NCBI RefSeq assembly: GCF_001723355.1
Contig: NZ_LPWE01000012.1
Coordinates: 186,001 to 250,000, forward strand
From: Methyloceanibacter stevinii
GTDB taxonomy: Bacteria; Pseudomonadota; Alphaproteobacteria; Rhizobiales; Methyloligellaceae
Length of the DNA: 64,000 nt
Direction of reading: 5' to 3'
Made by a program: the position numbers and the translations under genes
Notes under the pieces: model-generated
What the model was told of the DNA's origin: nothing
Database searches by the model: none
The model's input: only the letters and a program-made list of their open reading frames with translations
In this document: positions 10,785 to 23,022 of the stretch, in pieces
Position numbering within the stretch: position 1 is the first letter of the stretch
How the letters are laid out: every line of letters begins with the position of its first letter

Positions 10785-11420
10785 ATGCCGACTGAGGACT
10801 GGTCTGCCGCCATGCCGGTTGCGCTCGGCGTCTACCTTCTGTGCTCCGCACTTGGCTACCTCCTCGGCTCCATTCCGTTCGGACTTATACTGACGAAATT
10901 GGCGGGGCTCGGCGATGTCCGCAACATCGGGTCCGGCAATATCGGCGCGACCAACGTGCTGCGCACCGGTAACAAAGGTCTCGCCGCGCTCACCCTGTTG
11001 CTCGACCTGCTGAAGGGAACCGCCGCCGTTGTCATCGCCGGCTCATTCGCCGGGCCCTATGGCGGCATCGTCGCGGGGCTAGGTGCCTTTCTCGGCCATC
11101 TCTTCCCGGTCTGGCTCAGGTTCAGCGGCGGCAAAGGCGTCGCCACCTATATCGGTGTCGCGCTCGGCCTGTTCTGGCCGGCCGCCCTCGTATTCTGCCT
11201 CGTCTGGCTGCTTGTGGCGGCGATCACGCGCTATTCCTCGCTGTCCGCGCTCACCGCCAGCGCCGCCACCGTGATCTTCCTCACGGTGATCGGACAACCG
11301 CCCTTGGCCATCCTGTTTGGCTTGATGACCGCACTCCTCTACCTTCGTCACAAGGAGAATATCTGCCGGCTGCGACGGGGCGAGGAATCACGCATTGGCG
11401 GGAGCAAGCAACAAGTCTGA
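10785..11420 (+). CDS. plsY: Acyl-phosphate:glycerol-3-phosphate acyltransferase PlsY
   Basis: 211 aa integral membrane protein. Family motifs are all visible: [25 protein letters not shown], the [20 protein letters not shown] segment and [11 protein letters not shown] near the end. It transfers acyl from acyl phosphate to glycerol 3-phosphate at the inner face of the inner membrane. The ATG at 10785 is preceded by a strong purine-rich ribosome site. It overlaps dprA by 26 bp. Confidence 0.95.
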   Translation: MPTEDWSAAMPVALGVYLLCSALGYLLGSIPFGLILTKLAGLGDVRNIGSGNIGATNVLRTGNKGLAALTLLLDLLKGTAAVVIAGSFAGPYGGIVAGLGAFLGHLFPVWLRFSGGKGVATYIGVALGLFWPAALVFCLVWLLVAAITRYSSLSALTASAATVIFLTVIGQPPLAILFGLMTALLYLRHKENICRLRRGEESRIGGSKQQV

Positions 11421-12549
11421 ACCGGAGCGGCGGCTGAGCGACGCTCAGCGGCTTTCCTGGCTGCGGTTACTGCGCAGTGAGAATGTCGGTCCGGCGACGT
11501 TCCGCGCCCTCGTCAATCAGTTCGGCGGCGCGCAAGCCGCGATCGATGCGCTTCCCGATCTTTCCCGGCGCGGCGGGCGCACCCATGCGATCCGCCTGTG
11601 CAGCATCGACGATGCCGAGGCCGAACTTGCACGCGGAAAACGCCTTGGCGCGCATCTCGTCGCCCATGGAGAACGCGGCTACCCGCCGGCACTGGCCCAT
11701 ACGGACGGCTCTCCACCGCTCATCTATGTCAAGGGGCGGTTGGAACTCGCGGACATGCCGATCGTCTCCATCGTGGGCGCGCGGAACGGATCGGCTGCAG
11801 GGCAGAAATTCACGAGACAAATCGCCAATGCACTCGGACTTGAAGGCTATGTCATCGCGTCGGGATTGGCGCGCGGGATCGATACCGCCGCGCACAATGC
11901 CAGCCTCGACGCCGGCACCATCGCGGTCGTGGCGGGCGGCATCGACGTGGTCTACCCGCCGGAGAACGCCGACCTCCAATCGGCAATCGGCGAACGCGGA
12001 CTGCTCATCAGCGAGAGGTCGCCGGGCCATACGCCGCGCGCAAAGGATTTTCCGCGCCGGAACCGACTGATATCGGGCATCGCGCTCGGCGTGGTGGTGA
12101 TCGAGGCGGCACAGCGCTCCGGATCGCTCATCACGGCCCGCATGGCTGGAGAGCAAGGACGCGAAGTCTTCGCCGTGCCGGGTAGCCCACTCGACCCGCG
12201 CGCCGCCGGCACGAACAACCTCCTGAAACAAGGCGCCACGCTGGTTACCGCGCCGGAGGACATCACCGAGGCGCTCGCGCCGATCCTCGGGCGCCCTGTC
12301 GGCAAGACACCGCGCGAACTGTCCTCCAACGAGGAGCAGGAAGTGCCCCGCCCGCTGCCCGACATCGGTCAGACCGAGCGCGACCGCGTGATCGAGGCCC
12401 TCGGGCCAAGTCCGATCGATATTGACGAGATCATTCGCTGCACGGGCATCGAGACGCGGAAGGTCCACATCATCTTGTTGGAACTCGATCTCGCGGGACG
12501 CCTGCAGCGCCACCCGCGCCAGCTCGTATCGTTGATCGATGCGTCTTAG
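11395..12549 (+). CDS. dprA: DNA-processing protein DprA/Smf
   Basis: 384 aa with TTG start at 11395 (MAGASNK), inside plsY. The Rossmann-like DNA-binding core has [41 protein letters not shown] and [11 protein letters not shown]. The C-terminal winged helix lies at about residues 315-380. DprA binds single-stranded DNA and loads RecA in transformation, and is broadly kept even where competence is unproven. An SAM-like helical region precedes the core. The tight overlap with plsY suggests translational coupling. Confidence 0.93.
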   Translation: MAGASNKSEPERRLSDAQRLSWLRLLRSENVGPATFRALVNQFGGAQAAIDALPDLSRRGGRTHAIRLCSIDDAEAELARGKRLGAHLVAHGERGYPPALAHTDGSPPLIYVKGRLELADMPIVSIVGARNGSAAGQKFTRQIANALGLEGYVIASGLARGIDTAAHNASLDAGTIAVVAGGIDVVYPPENADLQSAIGERGLLISERSPGHTPRAKDFPRRNRLISGIALGVVVIEAAQRSGSLITARMAGEQGREVFAVPGSPLDPRAAGTNNLLKQGATLVTAPEDITEALAPILGRPVGKTPRELSSNEEQEVPRPLPDIGQTERDRVIEALGPSPIDIDEIIRCTGIETRKVHIILLELDLAGRLQRHPRQLVSLIDAS

Positions 12550-12552
12550 GCT

Positions 12553-12795
12553 TCAGTCCTGCCCAGTCCTATCAAGTCGTGCTTGCCGGAGCGCCGCCTC
12601 GATCCGATAGGCGAGTTGCCCCATGTTGTTTTGACGCGCGAGCAGTTCCATGTCCTCGAGCAGGGTCGTTATGTAATCGGCCACGTCCTGGCGCGTCACA
12701 GGACCCCCGGAGAGACCTCGCGCCAATTTCGAGCGCGATTTGGCATTGCCGTTCCGTCCCGAGTCACCGCTTCTTGTCACCGCAACCACATCCAT
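12553..12795 (-). CDS. Hypothetical protein, 80 aa
   Basis: ATG at 12795, stop at 12553, converging on dprA with a 3-bp gap. The N-terminus is basic (SRSKLARG) and the C-terminal half is an amphipathic helix pattern (DYITTLLEDMELLARQNN followed by LAYRIEAALRQA), which resembles small helical proteins common in Hyphomicrobiales. No recognisable domain. Support comes from codon usage like its neighbours and from an AT-rich promoter-like stretch just upstream. Confidence 0.6.
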   Translation of the reverse strand: MDVVAVTRSGDSGRNGNAKSRSKLARGLSGGPVTRQDVADYITTLLEDMELLARQNNMGQLAYRIEAALRQARLDRTGQD

Positions 12796-12845
12796 TTTTG
12801 TGAGAATTCGGCGGGCGCAGCCGTGTCAAAGCCGAGGCCCTTTTG

Positions 12846-12905
12846 ATCGTCTTCCGGTTGCGGACTAGTATTATATACACTCGATAATTGTCAATCGATC
12901 TCGCG
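12846..12905. promoter_or_regulatory. AT-rich divergent promoter region for the 80-aa gene and topA
   Basis: The block 12865-12895 is the most AT-rich stretch of the area. Reading leftward it offers CGATTG and TATAAT separated by 16 bp, a reasonable sigma-70-type promoter for the 80-aa gene. Reading rightward it contains GATAAT, a possible -10 for topA about 130 bp before its start. Neither has an ideal -35. Confidence 0.35.
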
Positions 12906-13015
12906 GCCAATTTGACACCGGCTGATCGAGTCACCATTTTCGCCCACGAGTCCGGGGGCCAATTCCGAAATTTCTCCCTTGGCCGCGCGCCACTCGCACG
13001 GCTAGGAACATCTCA

Positions 13016-15684
13016 ATGAACATCGTCATCGTCGAATCGCCGGCCAAGGCAAAAACCATCAACAAGTATCTCGGCTCAGATTACCGGGTGCTGGCCTCCT
13101 ATGGTCACGTCCGTGATCTGCCGTCGAAGAACGGATCGGTGGTGCCCGACAACGACTTCGAGATGCATTGGGATGTCGATCCGAAATCGGCCAAGCGGCT
13201 GAACGAGATCGCGCAAGCGGTCAAGGGCGCCGACAAGCTCATTCTGGCGACCGACCCTGACCGCGAAGGCGAAGCCATCTCCTGGCACGTGCTTCAGGTG
13301 CTGGAGCGCAAGAAGCTTCTCGGCACGATCCCCGTGGAGCGCGTGGTCTTCAATGCCGTCACCAAGGATGCGATCCGAGACGCGATGAAAAACCCGCGGG
13401 CGATCGACGAGCCGCTCGTCAACGCCTATCTCGCCCGCCGCGCCCTCGACTATCTCGTGGGCTTTACGCTCTCCCCCGTCCTGTGGCGCAAGCTGCCCGG
13501 CGCGCGGTCGGCCGGCCGTGTCCAGTCCGTTGCGCTGCGGCTCGTCTGCGAGCGCGAACTGGAGATCGAGAAATTCGTCGCCCAGGAGTACTGGTCGATC
13601 ACGGCCGCGCTGGCGACCGGCAAGAACGAGACCGTCACGGCACGCCTTTTCTCCGTGGAAGGCGACAAGCTCGGCAAGTTCGACGTGCCCGACGAAGCGA
13701 CAGCAATGGCCTTGAAGGCGGCGCTGGACGGCGGACGCTATAGCGTCGGATCGATCGAGAGCAAATCCCAGAAGCGCAATCCTGCGGCCCCGTTCACCAC
13801 GTCCACCCTGCAGCAGGAAGCTTCGCGCAAGCTCGGCTTCAGCCCGCGCCAGACCATGCAAGTGGCGCAGCGGCTCTACGAGGGCGTCGCCCTCGGCGGC
13901 GTCACCGAAGGCCTCATCACCTATATGAGAACCGACGGCGTGCAGATCGTGCCCGAAGCGATCTCGCAGGTCCGCTCGTTGGTGAGCGGCCTTTACGGCT
14001 CGCGCTACGTGCCGGCAAGCCCGCGCCAATACCAGACCAAGGCGAAGAACGCGCAGGAAGCGCACGAAGCCATTCGGCCGACCGACTTCAGCAAGGCGCC
14101 CGACAAAGTCAGCCGGTATCTCGAGCCGGATGCGCTGAAGCTCTATAAGCTCATCTGGCAGCGCACGCTCGCAAGCCAAGCTGCCAGCGCGGAAATCGAG
14201 CGCACCACGGCCGACATCGACGTGGCCGGAACGGACGGGAAAGCCTACGGCGTCCGCGCCACCGGGTCCGTGATCCGCTTCGACGGTTTTCTGAAGATTT
14301 ACGAGGAAGGCGTTGACGACGCGGTCGGCGAAGACGGCTCCCTGCCCGCGCTGACCCAGGGCGAGAGCCTCGACCCGCGCACCATTGAAGCAAAACAGCA
14401 TTTCACCGAGCCGCCGCCCCGCTACTCGGAAGCAACCCTCATCAAGAAGATGGAGGAGCTCGGAATCGGGCGCCCCTCGACCTACGCCGCGACGTTGAAT
14501 GTGCTACGCGAGCGGGACTACGTCCGCATCGACAAGAAGCGGCTTTACCCCGAAGACAAGGGGCGGCTCGTAACGGCCTTCCTGGAAAGCTTTTTCAAGC
14601 GCTACGTGGAGTACGACTTCACCGCCGATCTGGAGGAGAAGCTCGATCTCATTTCCGCCGGCGACCTTCAGTGGAAGGACGTCCTGCGCGACTTCTGGCG
14701 CGACTTCATCGGTGCGGTCGACGAGATCGGCGATCTTCGGATTGCCCAGGTCCTCGATGCCCTGAACGATCTGCTGGGGCCCCACATCTTCCCGGACACG
14801 GGCGACGGCAAGCCGCGCGCCTGCCCTTCCTGTGGCGACGGACAGCTCAGTCTGAAGGTCGGCAAGTTCGGCGCCTTCGTCGGCTGCTCGAACTATCCCG
14901 ATTGCCGCTATACACGCCAGCTCGCCGAGACCGGCGAGAAGGCGGCCTTCGCCGACGGCAAGGTGCTCGGTCTCGATCCCGAAACGGAGTTGGAAGTCAG
15001 CATCCGCACGGGCCGGTTCGGCCCCTATATCCAGCTCGGCGAGGCGGGAGACGGCGAGAAGCCCAAGCGCGCCTCGATCCCGAAGGGCACGGACCCGGAT
15101 GCTATCGATCTGGAACGGGCCCTCTCCCTTCTGTCGCTTCCCCGTGAGGTCGGCATTCATCCCGAGTCCGGCAAGCCGATCACGGCCGGGTACGGACGCT
15201 TCGGACCCTATGTTCAGTGCGACGGCAAATATGCGAGCCTGTCCACGCCCGAGGAAGTTTTCGAGGTCGGCGCGAACCGCGCCATCACGCTCCTGGCCGA
15301 AAAGGCCGCGAAAGGCGCACAACGCGGCGCCAGCGTCATCAAGGAACTGGGCGAACATCCCGAAGGCGGCGGCAAGGTTCAGGTGCTGAACGGGCGCTAC
15401 GGGCCCTACGTGAAGCATGAGAAGATCAACGCGACGATCCCGCGGGACCGTGCGCCCGAGGACGTCACGCTCGAGGAAGCCGTCGAACTGATCGCGGCGC
15501 GCGCGGCCAAGGGACCCGCGAAGAAGAAAGCGGCGAAGAAGCTCCCGCCAAGAAAAAGGCAGCCAAAAAGACGGCTGCGAAAAAGGCACCGGCGAAAAAA
15601 GCTGCGGCCAAGAAGAGCGCCGCGAAGAAACCGGCGCGAAAGAGCGCCCCGTCCAATGAGGCCGCCGACGAGGCGGCCAGCTAA
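13016..15684 (+). CDS. topA: DNA topoisomerase I (one frameshift in the basic tail)
   Basis: About 889 aa after correction. The Toprim domain is at the start (MNIVIVESPAKAKTI, TDPDREGEAISWH). The active-site Tyr is about residue 303 in ITYMRTDG. A single zinc ribbon CPSCG..GCSNYPDC follows at about residue 600, then three topoisomerase C-terminal repeats recognisable by GRFGPYIQ, GRFGPYVQ and GRYGPYVK. The end is a Lys/Ala-rich histone-H1-like tail. The frame breaks near 15541; adding one base restores the tail (KKAPAKKKAAKKTAAKK) and a stop at 15682, 9 bp before rnr. Without it the frame runs to 15925 inside rnr with an Arg/Pro-rich nonsense tail. Confidence 0.95.
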
Positions 15685-15693
15685 GCGGCAAAC

Positions 15694-18063
<2,370 letters not shown>

Positions 18064-18116
18064 TCAAGCGCCGACAATCAAGGGCCCAGGCCCAACGAAA
18101 GTGAGAGGAAGCAGGA

Positions 18117-18548
18117 ATGTCACAGGACGCAGGCCGGTCGACGGGCGAACGCCCCCTCCAGCAGTCACTTCTGCGGGGCGCGCTGATGAAATGCCCGGCC
18201 TGTGGCGTCGGCTCGCTCTTCACACGCTATCTGAAGGTCGCCGATAACTGCTCCCATTGCGGCGAAGCTCTGCACCACCACCGGGCCGACGACGCGCCGG
18301 CCTATTTCACGATCGTCATTGTCGGCCATGTGATCGTCAGCCTCGTGCTGACGGTCGAAATGGCCTACCACCCGCCCCTTTGGCTTCACGCCGCCATTTG
18401 GCTGCCGATGACCATCCTGGTCGCGCTGGCGGTCCTTGCCCCCATGAAGGGCTTGCTGGTCTCGCTGCAGTGGGCGCTCCTGATGCACGGCTTCGATCCC
18501 GACCACAAAGAAGAGATCGGAGACCGGCTGGCGCCGCCGACCGCCTGA
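18117..18548 (+). CDS. DUF983 family membrane protein
   Basis: 143 aa. An N-terminal zinc-ribbon-like part has CPACG and CSHCGE (two CxxC knuckles) followed by HHHRADDAPAYF, then two membrane helices (about 65-85 and 90-112). This matches DUF983 of alphaproteobacteria, function unknown. It is 53 bp after rnr and preceded by a purine-rich ribosome site, so it is probably the third gene of the topA-rnr unit. Confidence 0.88.
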   Translation: MSQDAGRSTGERPLQQSLLRGALMKCPACGVGSLFTRYLKVADNCSHCGEALHHHRADDAPAYFTIVIVGHVIVSLVLTVEMAYHPPLWLHAAIWLPMTILVALAVLAPMKGLLVSLQWALLMHGFDPDHKEEIGDRLAPPTA

Positions 18549-18561
18549 GCCCCGGCTCAGC

Positions 18562-18589
18562 TTGACTTCCGCACGCGAAACAGTAGGTT
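18562..18589 (+). promoter_or_regulatory. Candidate promoter of rpmG
   Basis: TTGACT and TAGGTT are separated by 16 bp, about 70 bp before the rpmG start. The spacing is one base short of ideal, but the -35 is close to consensus and the position is plausible. Confidence 0.45.
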
Positions 18590-18659
18590 GCGCGCAACTT
18601 GACGCGGGCCCGATTGGGCCAGCGCACCCTATCCCGACAGATTCTATCCGAGGACGACA

Positions 18660-18827
18660 ATGGCGAAGCCCGTCACCCAGAAGATCAAGCTCTTGAGCAC
18701 CGCCGGCACCGGTTACTTCTATGTCACCAAGAAGAACCCGCGCAATCAGACCGAAAAGATGGTCTTCAAGAAGTACGACCCGGTCGTGCGCAAGCACGTC
18801 GAGTTCAAGGAATCCAAGATCAAGTAG
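18660..18827 (+). CDS. rpmG: 50S ribosomal protein L33
   Basis: 55 aa, too short for many gene callers. The sequence starts [14 protein letters not shown], has [14 protein letters not shown] in the middle and ends [10 protein letters not shown]. It lacks the CxxC pairs, so it is the zinc-independent type of L33. ATG at 18660, stop TAG at 18825. Confidence 0.97.
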   Translation: MAKPVTQKIKLLSTAGTGYFYVTKKNPRNQTEKMVFKKYDPVVRKHVEFKESKIK

Positions 18828-19389
18828 CGCCCCGGGCCTGCCAAGTGTAAGGCGCGCCGATCTAGACGGCGCACTGGTCGCTACTGCGACCCACCACTAA
18901 ATCCTTCAAGATGCTGGGGATGTTGGTCCGTCGTCGAGACGGTCCACCAAAGTGGTGGCCGGTCGAAACGCGGCGTTAACGAGGAGGCCACTCTACCGCA
19001 CTCCGACCGGCCAAACCCCACGGACGCAGGAGATGCGGCGGACCTGAGCATTCCGCAGGGTTGTTCTGTTCACTGGTGGAAGGACGAAGCGATAGGCCAC
19101 GCAGGCGGTTCCGCCTTGTGTCCCAATTCCGCTCGACGCCTTCCACACGGCGCATTTGGAACTAACTCAAAGCATAAAATCATCGGCAACGGGAACCAAA
19201 TCAATCGTTGCCAATTGATTAATACGATAAAATCTCTGTTAGTGTAAAGCCTTAAGCTCAGACCCTCAGCCGAGGTGTCAAGACCGGCAAAGGGCCGGAA
19301 GCGCCTCTCCGGCACCCCGGACGGCCATTGCTCTCAAAGCCAAACTGATTCGGTCCGGGACGCCCCAGCCGGCCTCGAGGCACCAGGCC
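18828..19389. other. Gene-free interval between rpmG and pleD
   Basis: 562 bp. The left part contains the inverted repeats listed at 18924-19013. The stretch 19150-19260 is AT-rich (for example around the sequence CAATTGATTAATACG) and looks like a promoter or a horizontally neutral spacer, yet no gene starts to its right. An open frame of 81 codons on the minus strand (19070-19315) has no coding character. A weak GCCGGA/TCCGGC hairpin at about 19294 could end the pleD transcript. Confidence 0.5.
18924..19013. ncRNA. Possible structured RNA element, unidentified
   Basis: Three adjacent inverted repeats lie in gene-free DNA: 18924-18946 (TGG-T-CCGTC with its complement, one U-U mismatch, five-base loop), 18944-18958 (CCACC/GGTGG, five-base loop) and 18956-19013 (a perfect 10-bp arm pair TGGCCGGTCG/CGACCGGCCA). 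The long loop of the third holds GAGGAGG. The first and second stems share bases 18944-18946, so their ends compete. No known RNA family was recognised. Confidence 0.3.
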
Positions 19390-20763
19390 TCACGCAGCGT
19401 CGCCGACCACCCGGTTGCGCCCATCGCGTTTGGCGCAGTAGAGCGCTTGATCCGCGCGCTTGAGAATGAGTTCGGGCGTGTCTTCCTCGTATTCGAGCGC
19501 CGCCACCCCCATGCTTGCGGTCACGTTGACCGCTTTGTTCTGCGCGCCCGCGATAAAGGGTGCCGCGGCAATGCACTGCCGCAGGCGTTCGCCGACCAGA
19601 TAGGCGCTTTCGAGTCCCGTGTCGGGCATGACGACAACGAACTCCTCACCGCCCAGCCGGCACGCAAGGTCGATACCCCGGATATTGCGCCGTAGCCGCA
19701 ACGCCAGTTCCCGCAGGACATCGTCGCCCGCGTCATGCCCATGCGTATCGTTGATGACCTTGAAATGATCCACATCGATCAGCAGCACTGAAAGAGGCCG
19801 CCCCCGTTCAGCCGATTCCTCGAAGAGCGTCTCCAAGTGGCTGCTCAGATAGCGGCGATTATGGAGGGCCGTGAGGGGATCCAGCACCGCCATCTCGACA
19901 GTCTGCTCCAGCCGCGACCGCAAATAGTCCGTATACCGCTTCCGCTTTACCTGCGTGCGTACCCGCGCAAGGAGCTCGCTCGGGTTGACGGGACGCATGA
20001 CATAGTCGTTGACACCCATGTCGAGACCGCGATGCAGACGCGCCTCCTCCCCGGGCTCAACAATCATCATGATCGGCAGATGCCGCGTGCGATCGAGCGA
20101 GCGAAGCTGGGAACATAGCCGCAGCCCATCGGCGTTCTGCAGGTTCAAACTGACGATGAGAAGGTCGAAGTCCCCACTCGGCGCGACGAGCAAGGCATGT
20201 GCCGGATCCACCATGTGGACGACGTCGTTGTCGGACTGCAGCGCCTCGACGATCCGCGTTGCGGCGCCTTCCCGGTCTTCGACCATGAGAACACGGCCAT
20301 CGCACCCGGTGATGGCAACGTCCTCGCCCAGCATGGCCGGATAGCCCATCTGCTGCTCCGTCGATGCCCGCATGAGCATCTCATCGGTCAACAGCTTCAG
20401 ACGCGCGAGATTCCTGACGCGGGTGATCAAAGCCAGATCATCGACCGGTTTGGTCAGAAAGTCGTCGGCGCCGGATTCGAGCGCTTTCAGCAAGTCGCTC
20501 GGATGATCGAGCGCCGTCACCATCACGATGGGAATATGCTGGGTCCGAAAATCGGACTTGAGCCTCTGGCAGACCTCGAAACCGTCCATGCCGGGCATCA
20601 TGACATCGAGCAGGATGACGTCCGGCAGGTCCTGCCTGCAGATCTCAAGCGCATCGGCGCCACTCGACGCCGTCTGCACCGTGAAATATTCGGCCACGAG
20701 CCGCGCTTCGAGCAGCTTCAGATTGGCCAACATGTCGTCGACGATGAGGACCCGCGCGGTCAT
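19390..20763 (-). CDS. pleD: Response regulator diguanylate cyclase PleD
   Basis: 457 aa: receiver 1 (acceptor Asp53 in ILLDVMMPG), receiver 2 (about 155-275) and GGDEF domain (about 290-457). In receiver 2 the acceptor position reads LLIVSLNLQ, so the Asp is Ser and this domain is an adaptor. The active site is GGEEF, preceded by RGID at the right distance for the c-di-GMP inhibitory site. PleD drives the pole-development switch in Caulobacter. It lies 5 bp after divK in the classical divK-pleD operon. It probably dimerises on phosphorylation and makes c-di-GMP. Confidence 0.96.
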   Translation of the reverse strand: MTARVLIVDDMLANLKLLEARLVAEYFTVQTASSGADALEICRQDLPDVILLDVMMPGMDGFEVCQRLKSDFRTQHIPIVMVTALDHPSDLLKALESGADDFLTKPVDDLALITRVRNLARLKLLTDEMLMRASTEQQMGYPAMLGEDVAITGCDGRVLMVEDREGAATRIVEALQSDNDVVHMVDPAHALLVAPSGDFDLLIVSLNLQNADGLRLCSQLRSLDRTRHLPIMMIVEPGEEARLHRGLDMGVNDYVMRPVNPSELLARVRTQVKRKRYTDYLRSRLEQTVEMAVLDPLTALHNRRYLSSHLETLFEESAERGRPLSVLLIDVDHFKVINDTHGHDAGDDVLRELALRLRRNIRGIDLACRLGGEEFVVVMPDTGLESAYLVGERLRQCIAAAPFIAGAQNKAVNVTASMGVAALEYEEDTPELILKRADQALYCAKRDGRNRVVGDAA

Positions 20764-20768
20764 GAACT

Positions 20769-21143
20769 CTAACGCGCCTCTCCGATGAACTGCTTGACCG
20801 TGTCCAGGAACATCATCACGGAGATCGGCTTGGAGATGTAGGCCTCGCAGCCCCCTTCCCTGATCCGCTCCTCATCGCCCTTCATGGCGAAGGCCGTCAC
20901 GGCAACGACGGGAATGGACCTCAGCTGGTCGTCTTCCTTCAGCCACTTCGTGACCTCGAGACCGGACACCTCGGGAAGCTGAATATCCATGAGGATGAGA
21001 TCGGGATGGTGCTCGCGCGCGAGCTCCAGAGCCTCCACACCGTTGCGGGTCTGAAGCGTCTGATAGCCGTGTGCATCGAGGAGGTCATGGAAGAGCTTCA
21101 TGTTGAGCTCGTTGTCCTCGACAATCAGAACTGTCTTCGTCAT
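20769..21143 (-). CDS. divK: Single-domain response regulator DivK
   Basis: 124 aa from ATG 21143 ([14 protein letters not shown]). An upstream in-frame extension has no family-like sequence. Acidic pocket ED at 9-10, acceptor Asp53 in LILMDIQLP, conserved Thr in VVAVTAFAM and Lys in YISKPIS. In alphaproteobacteria DivK is phosphorylated by DivJ, dephosphorylated by PleC, and controls CtrA. It is directly upstream of pleD. Confidence 0.95.
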   Translation of the reverse strand: MTKTVLIVEDNELNMKLFHDLLDAHGYQTLQTRNGVEALELAREHHPDLILMDIQLPEVSGLEVTKWLKEDDQLRSIPVVAVTAFAMKGDEERIREGGCEAYISKPISVMMFLDTVKQFIGEAR

Positions 21144-21489
21144 CGGCATCGGTCCCGGCGATTCTGTTCCGTCATGGTCGGCGACATAGCCACGATGCGC
21201 AGATAGGCTTCGCGCCGCGGGCGGCGCAGCGGGCGGCCGCATCAAAGACGCCATGGGCGCCTGCAGAAAACCACGGTTCGGCGCAGCTGCTTCCACGTAT
21301 GTCGATCGTGTCCTCCAAAACATGGTTCCATCGCCCCTTTTGCTTCAGGGCAATATCCCATCGAACCCGTAACTAAACTCTGAAGCGGAACTGGAAATCG
21401 TGACGGTTCTTGATCATTTTCCGCCATTTACCGAGCATTAGGCCACGGCTTTTTCAGACCCCAACCGAACGCAATGTTCCGTACACGGA
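21144..21489. other. Upstream region of divK
   Basis: 346 bp between the eipB stop and the divK start, both genes on the minus strand. It should hold the divK promoter. A poor match to a CtrA site (TTTA, seven bases, TTAG at 21427-21441) was noticed but lies about 280 bp from the start codon. No small gene seen. Confidence 0.4.
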
Positions 21490-22334
21490 CTATTTACACT
21501 TCTTTTCCTTTAAGTACTCGAGCGAGCTCAGCTTTCCCTCGACCGTGTATTCGCCATAGTCGATGAGCAGGTCGCGGCTGACGCCGTTCTCGTAGAGCCG
21601 AAAGTCGATCTGGTAGCTCGGGGTCAAGTCGCCAGCCGCCAGATCGAAATAGCCGATCGAGATGGGCCAGGAGGGCAATTCGTCGAGCTTCTCGTCCTGA
21701 GCGACCTTTTCGAGCCGGTCCGCGTCGCCGCCGGGTTTCACCATGCTTCCGATGAACGCGGTCGTATCGAAGACCCTCTGGCCCTTCTCCGTGCCGTCAT
21801 AGACCTTCGCTTGGAAGACGCTCTGGCCGCTGGCCGCCCGCTCGATCAACGCGATGCTGTGCTGGGTCGGGAACAGAACGGGGCCGGAAAGGTTGAACTC
21901 TTCCGACTCAGGCTGCGTGAGCCTGACGGTGATGGCCCCGTCGGACCGGCCGCGGCTGGCCCGCCCGATGGTTGCTTCATCGAGCCGGTGGTTCAACCGC
22001 TGCGAGGAGTGAAACCGGAACGACTTCCCGTCGCCGGCCTCCCCGGTCGACGACCAGACATCGGCGAGGATCGTTTCGCCTTGCGTGTCGGTGATCTGGC
22101 TGACCAACCGCGTGTTGAGAGAGTAGCCGCGGCATGCAGACCCCGTGAATTCGAACACCATGCGGCCGTCATAGGCCGTGACACCGGAGCCGGAGCGCGC
22201 CTCGCCGAGCGACATTTCGTAGACCGCCCGATGGGGCGCCAAGTGGCTGGCCCCAATCGCCCAGCCTGATGGGACACCCCCATCGCGGCGCAAAAAACCA
22301 GGAAAGACAGCCAATAACTCTTGGCGCGGTTCAT
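21490..22334 (-). CDS. eipB: EipB/DUF1849 family cell-envelope protein (one frameshift)
   Basis: About 281 aa when corrected. The signal peptide begins at ATG 22334 (MNRAKSYWLSFLVF), and the mature beta-rich domain begins ASHLAPHRAVYEMSL. The two parts are in different frames; one missing base near 22260 joins them. Family hallmarks are YDGRMVFEFTGSACRGY and the C-terminal CK, giving two cysteines (in GSAC and near the last residue) that form a disulfide in the Brucella EipB homologue. The protein is periplasmic and contributes to envelope integrity. It precedes divK on the same strand. Confidence 0.88.
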
Positions 22335-22416
22335 CTATTCGGCCTTCTGATGCTTGCCCGGAGGTCTGCAGCCGTTCTGGCCTGTCCGAGCCGTAATTCT
22401 TGTCACTATCGTTCCG

Positions 22417-22498
22417 GTCCGGCAAGGGCCCCGCCAGCGCTCTCGCCGGACTCCCGAAAACGAATTTCCCGGGCAAGCCTTGCAGGCTAAGGCTTTTT
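22417..22498 (+). promoter_or_regulatory. Structured leader with terminator-like hairpin before ridA2
   Basis: Arms GTCCGGC (22417-22423) and GCCGGAC (22445-22451) can pair. They are followed by a second hairpin AAGCCTT (22475-22481) and AAGGCTT (22489-22495) ending in a run of five T. The latter has intrinsic-terminator form, yet no plus-strand gene lies upstream in the 160 bp back to eipB, which points rightward into a RidA gene. An attenuator or transcribed leader is the simplest reading. Confidence 0.4.
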
Positions 22499-22536
22499 GC
22501 TCAACTGTGAGCGTAACGTCGGGTATGGGAGGAATC

Positions 22537-23000
22537 ATGGCAGGAACGATCGAAGCACGGCTCCAACCTTGGACATCGCGCTGCCCGAGGCAAAGCCGCC
22601 GGTCGCCAGCTATGTGCCCTTCATCCACATGAACGGGCAGCTTCTGGTTTCCGGCCAACTCCCCATGCAGGACGGCGCGATTTCCGTCAAAGGCCAGCTC
22701 GGCGGCAACGTCTCATTGGAGGACGGGCAGGCTGCGGCGCGCCTCTGCGCGCTGAATATCATGGCCCAGGCCAAGCTGGCCCTGGGCGATCTCGACCGCA
22801 TCACGCAACTCCTGCGCCTGAACGGTTTTGTCTGCGCCGCGCCCGAGTTCGGCGACCATCCCAAGGTCATCAACGGCGCATCGGATCTGTTCGTGGAGGT
22901 GTTCGGCGACAAGGGACGCCACACGCGCATTGCCGTCGGCTGCGCGAGCCTGCCACTGAACGCAGCCGTGGAGATCGATGCGGTATTTGCCATAGACTGA
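22537..23000 (+). CDS. RidA family protein, second copy (one frameshift)
   Basis: About 154 aa. The true start is ATG 22537 (MAGTIEARL), preceded by a GGAGG site; a missing base near 22566 separates it from LDIALPEAKPPVASYVP. The core has GQLLVSGQLPMQDG, then LCALNIMAQAKLALGDLDR and the terminal NAAVEIDAVFAID. This is the longer YjgF subgroup, distinct from the copy at 3919. It may remove reactive imines. The GDPD gene follows 22 bp later, so the two form an operon. Confidence 0.88.
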
Positions 23001-23022
23001 TCGCGTCGAAGAGAGGACGCAA

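Noticed and set aside
13076-14401. 441-codon minus-strand frame opposite topA
   Set aside because: Shadow of topA; no recognisable motif.
15541-15684. Programmed frameshift in topA
   Set aside because: The site has AAG repeats, but the alternative product is a meaningless Arg/Pro tail overlapping rnr; error is simpler.
19070-19315. 81-codon minus-strand frame in the rpmG-pleD gap
   Set aside because: No ribosome site, mixed composition, does not resemble any family; crosses the AT-rich stretch.
21427-21441. CtrA-like site TTTA-N7-TTAG upstream of divK
   Set aside because: Only three of four bases match in each half, about 280 bp from the start codon.
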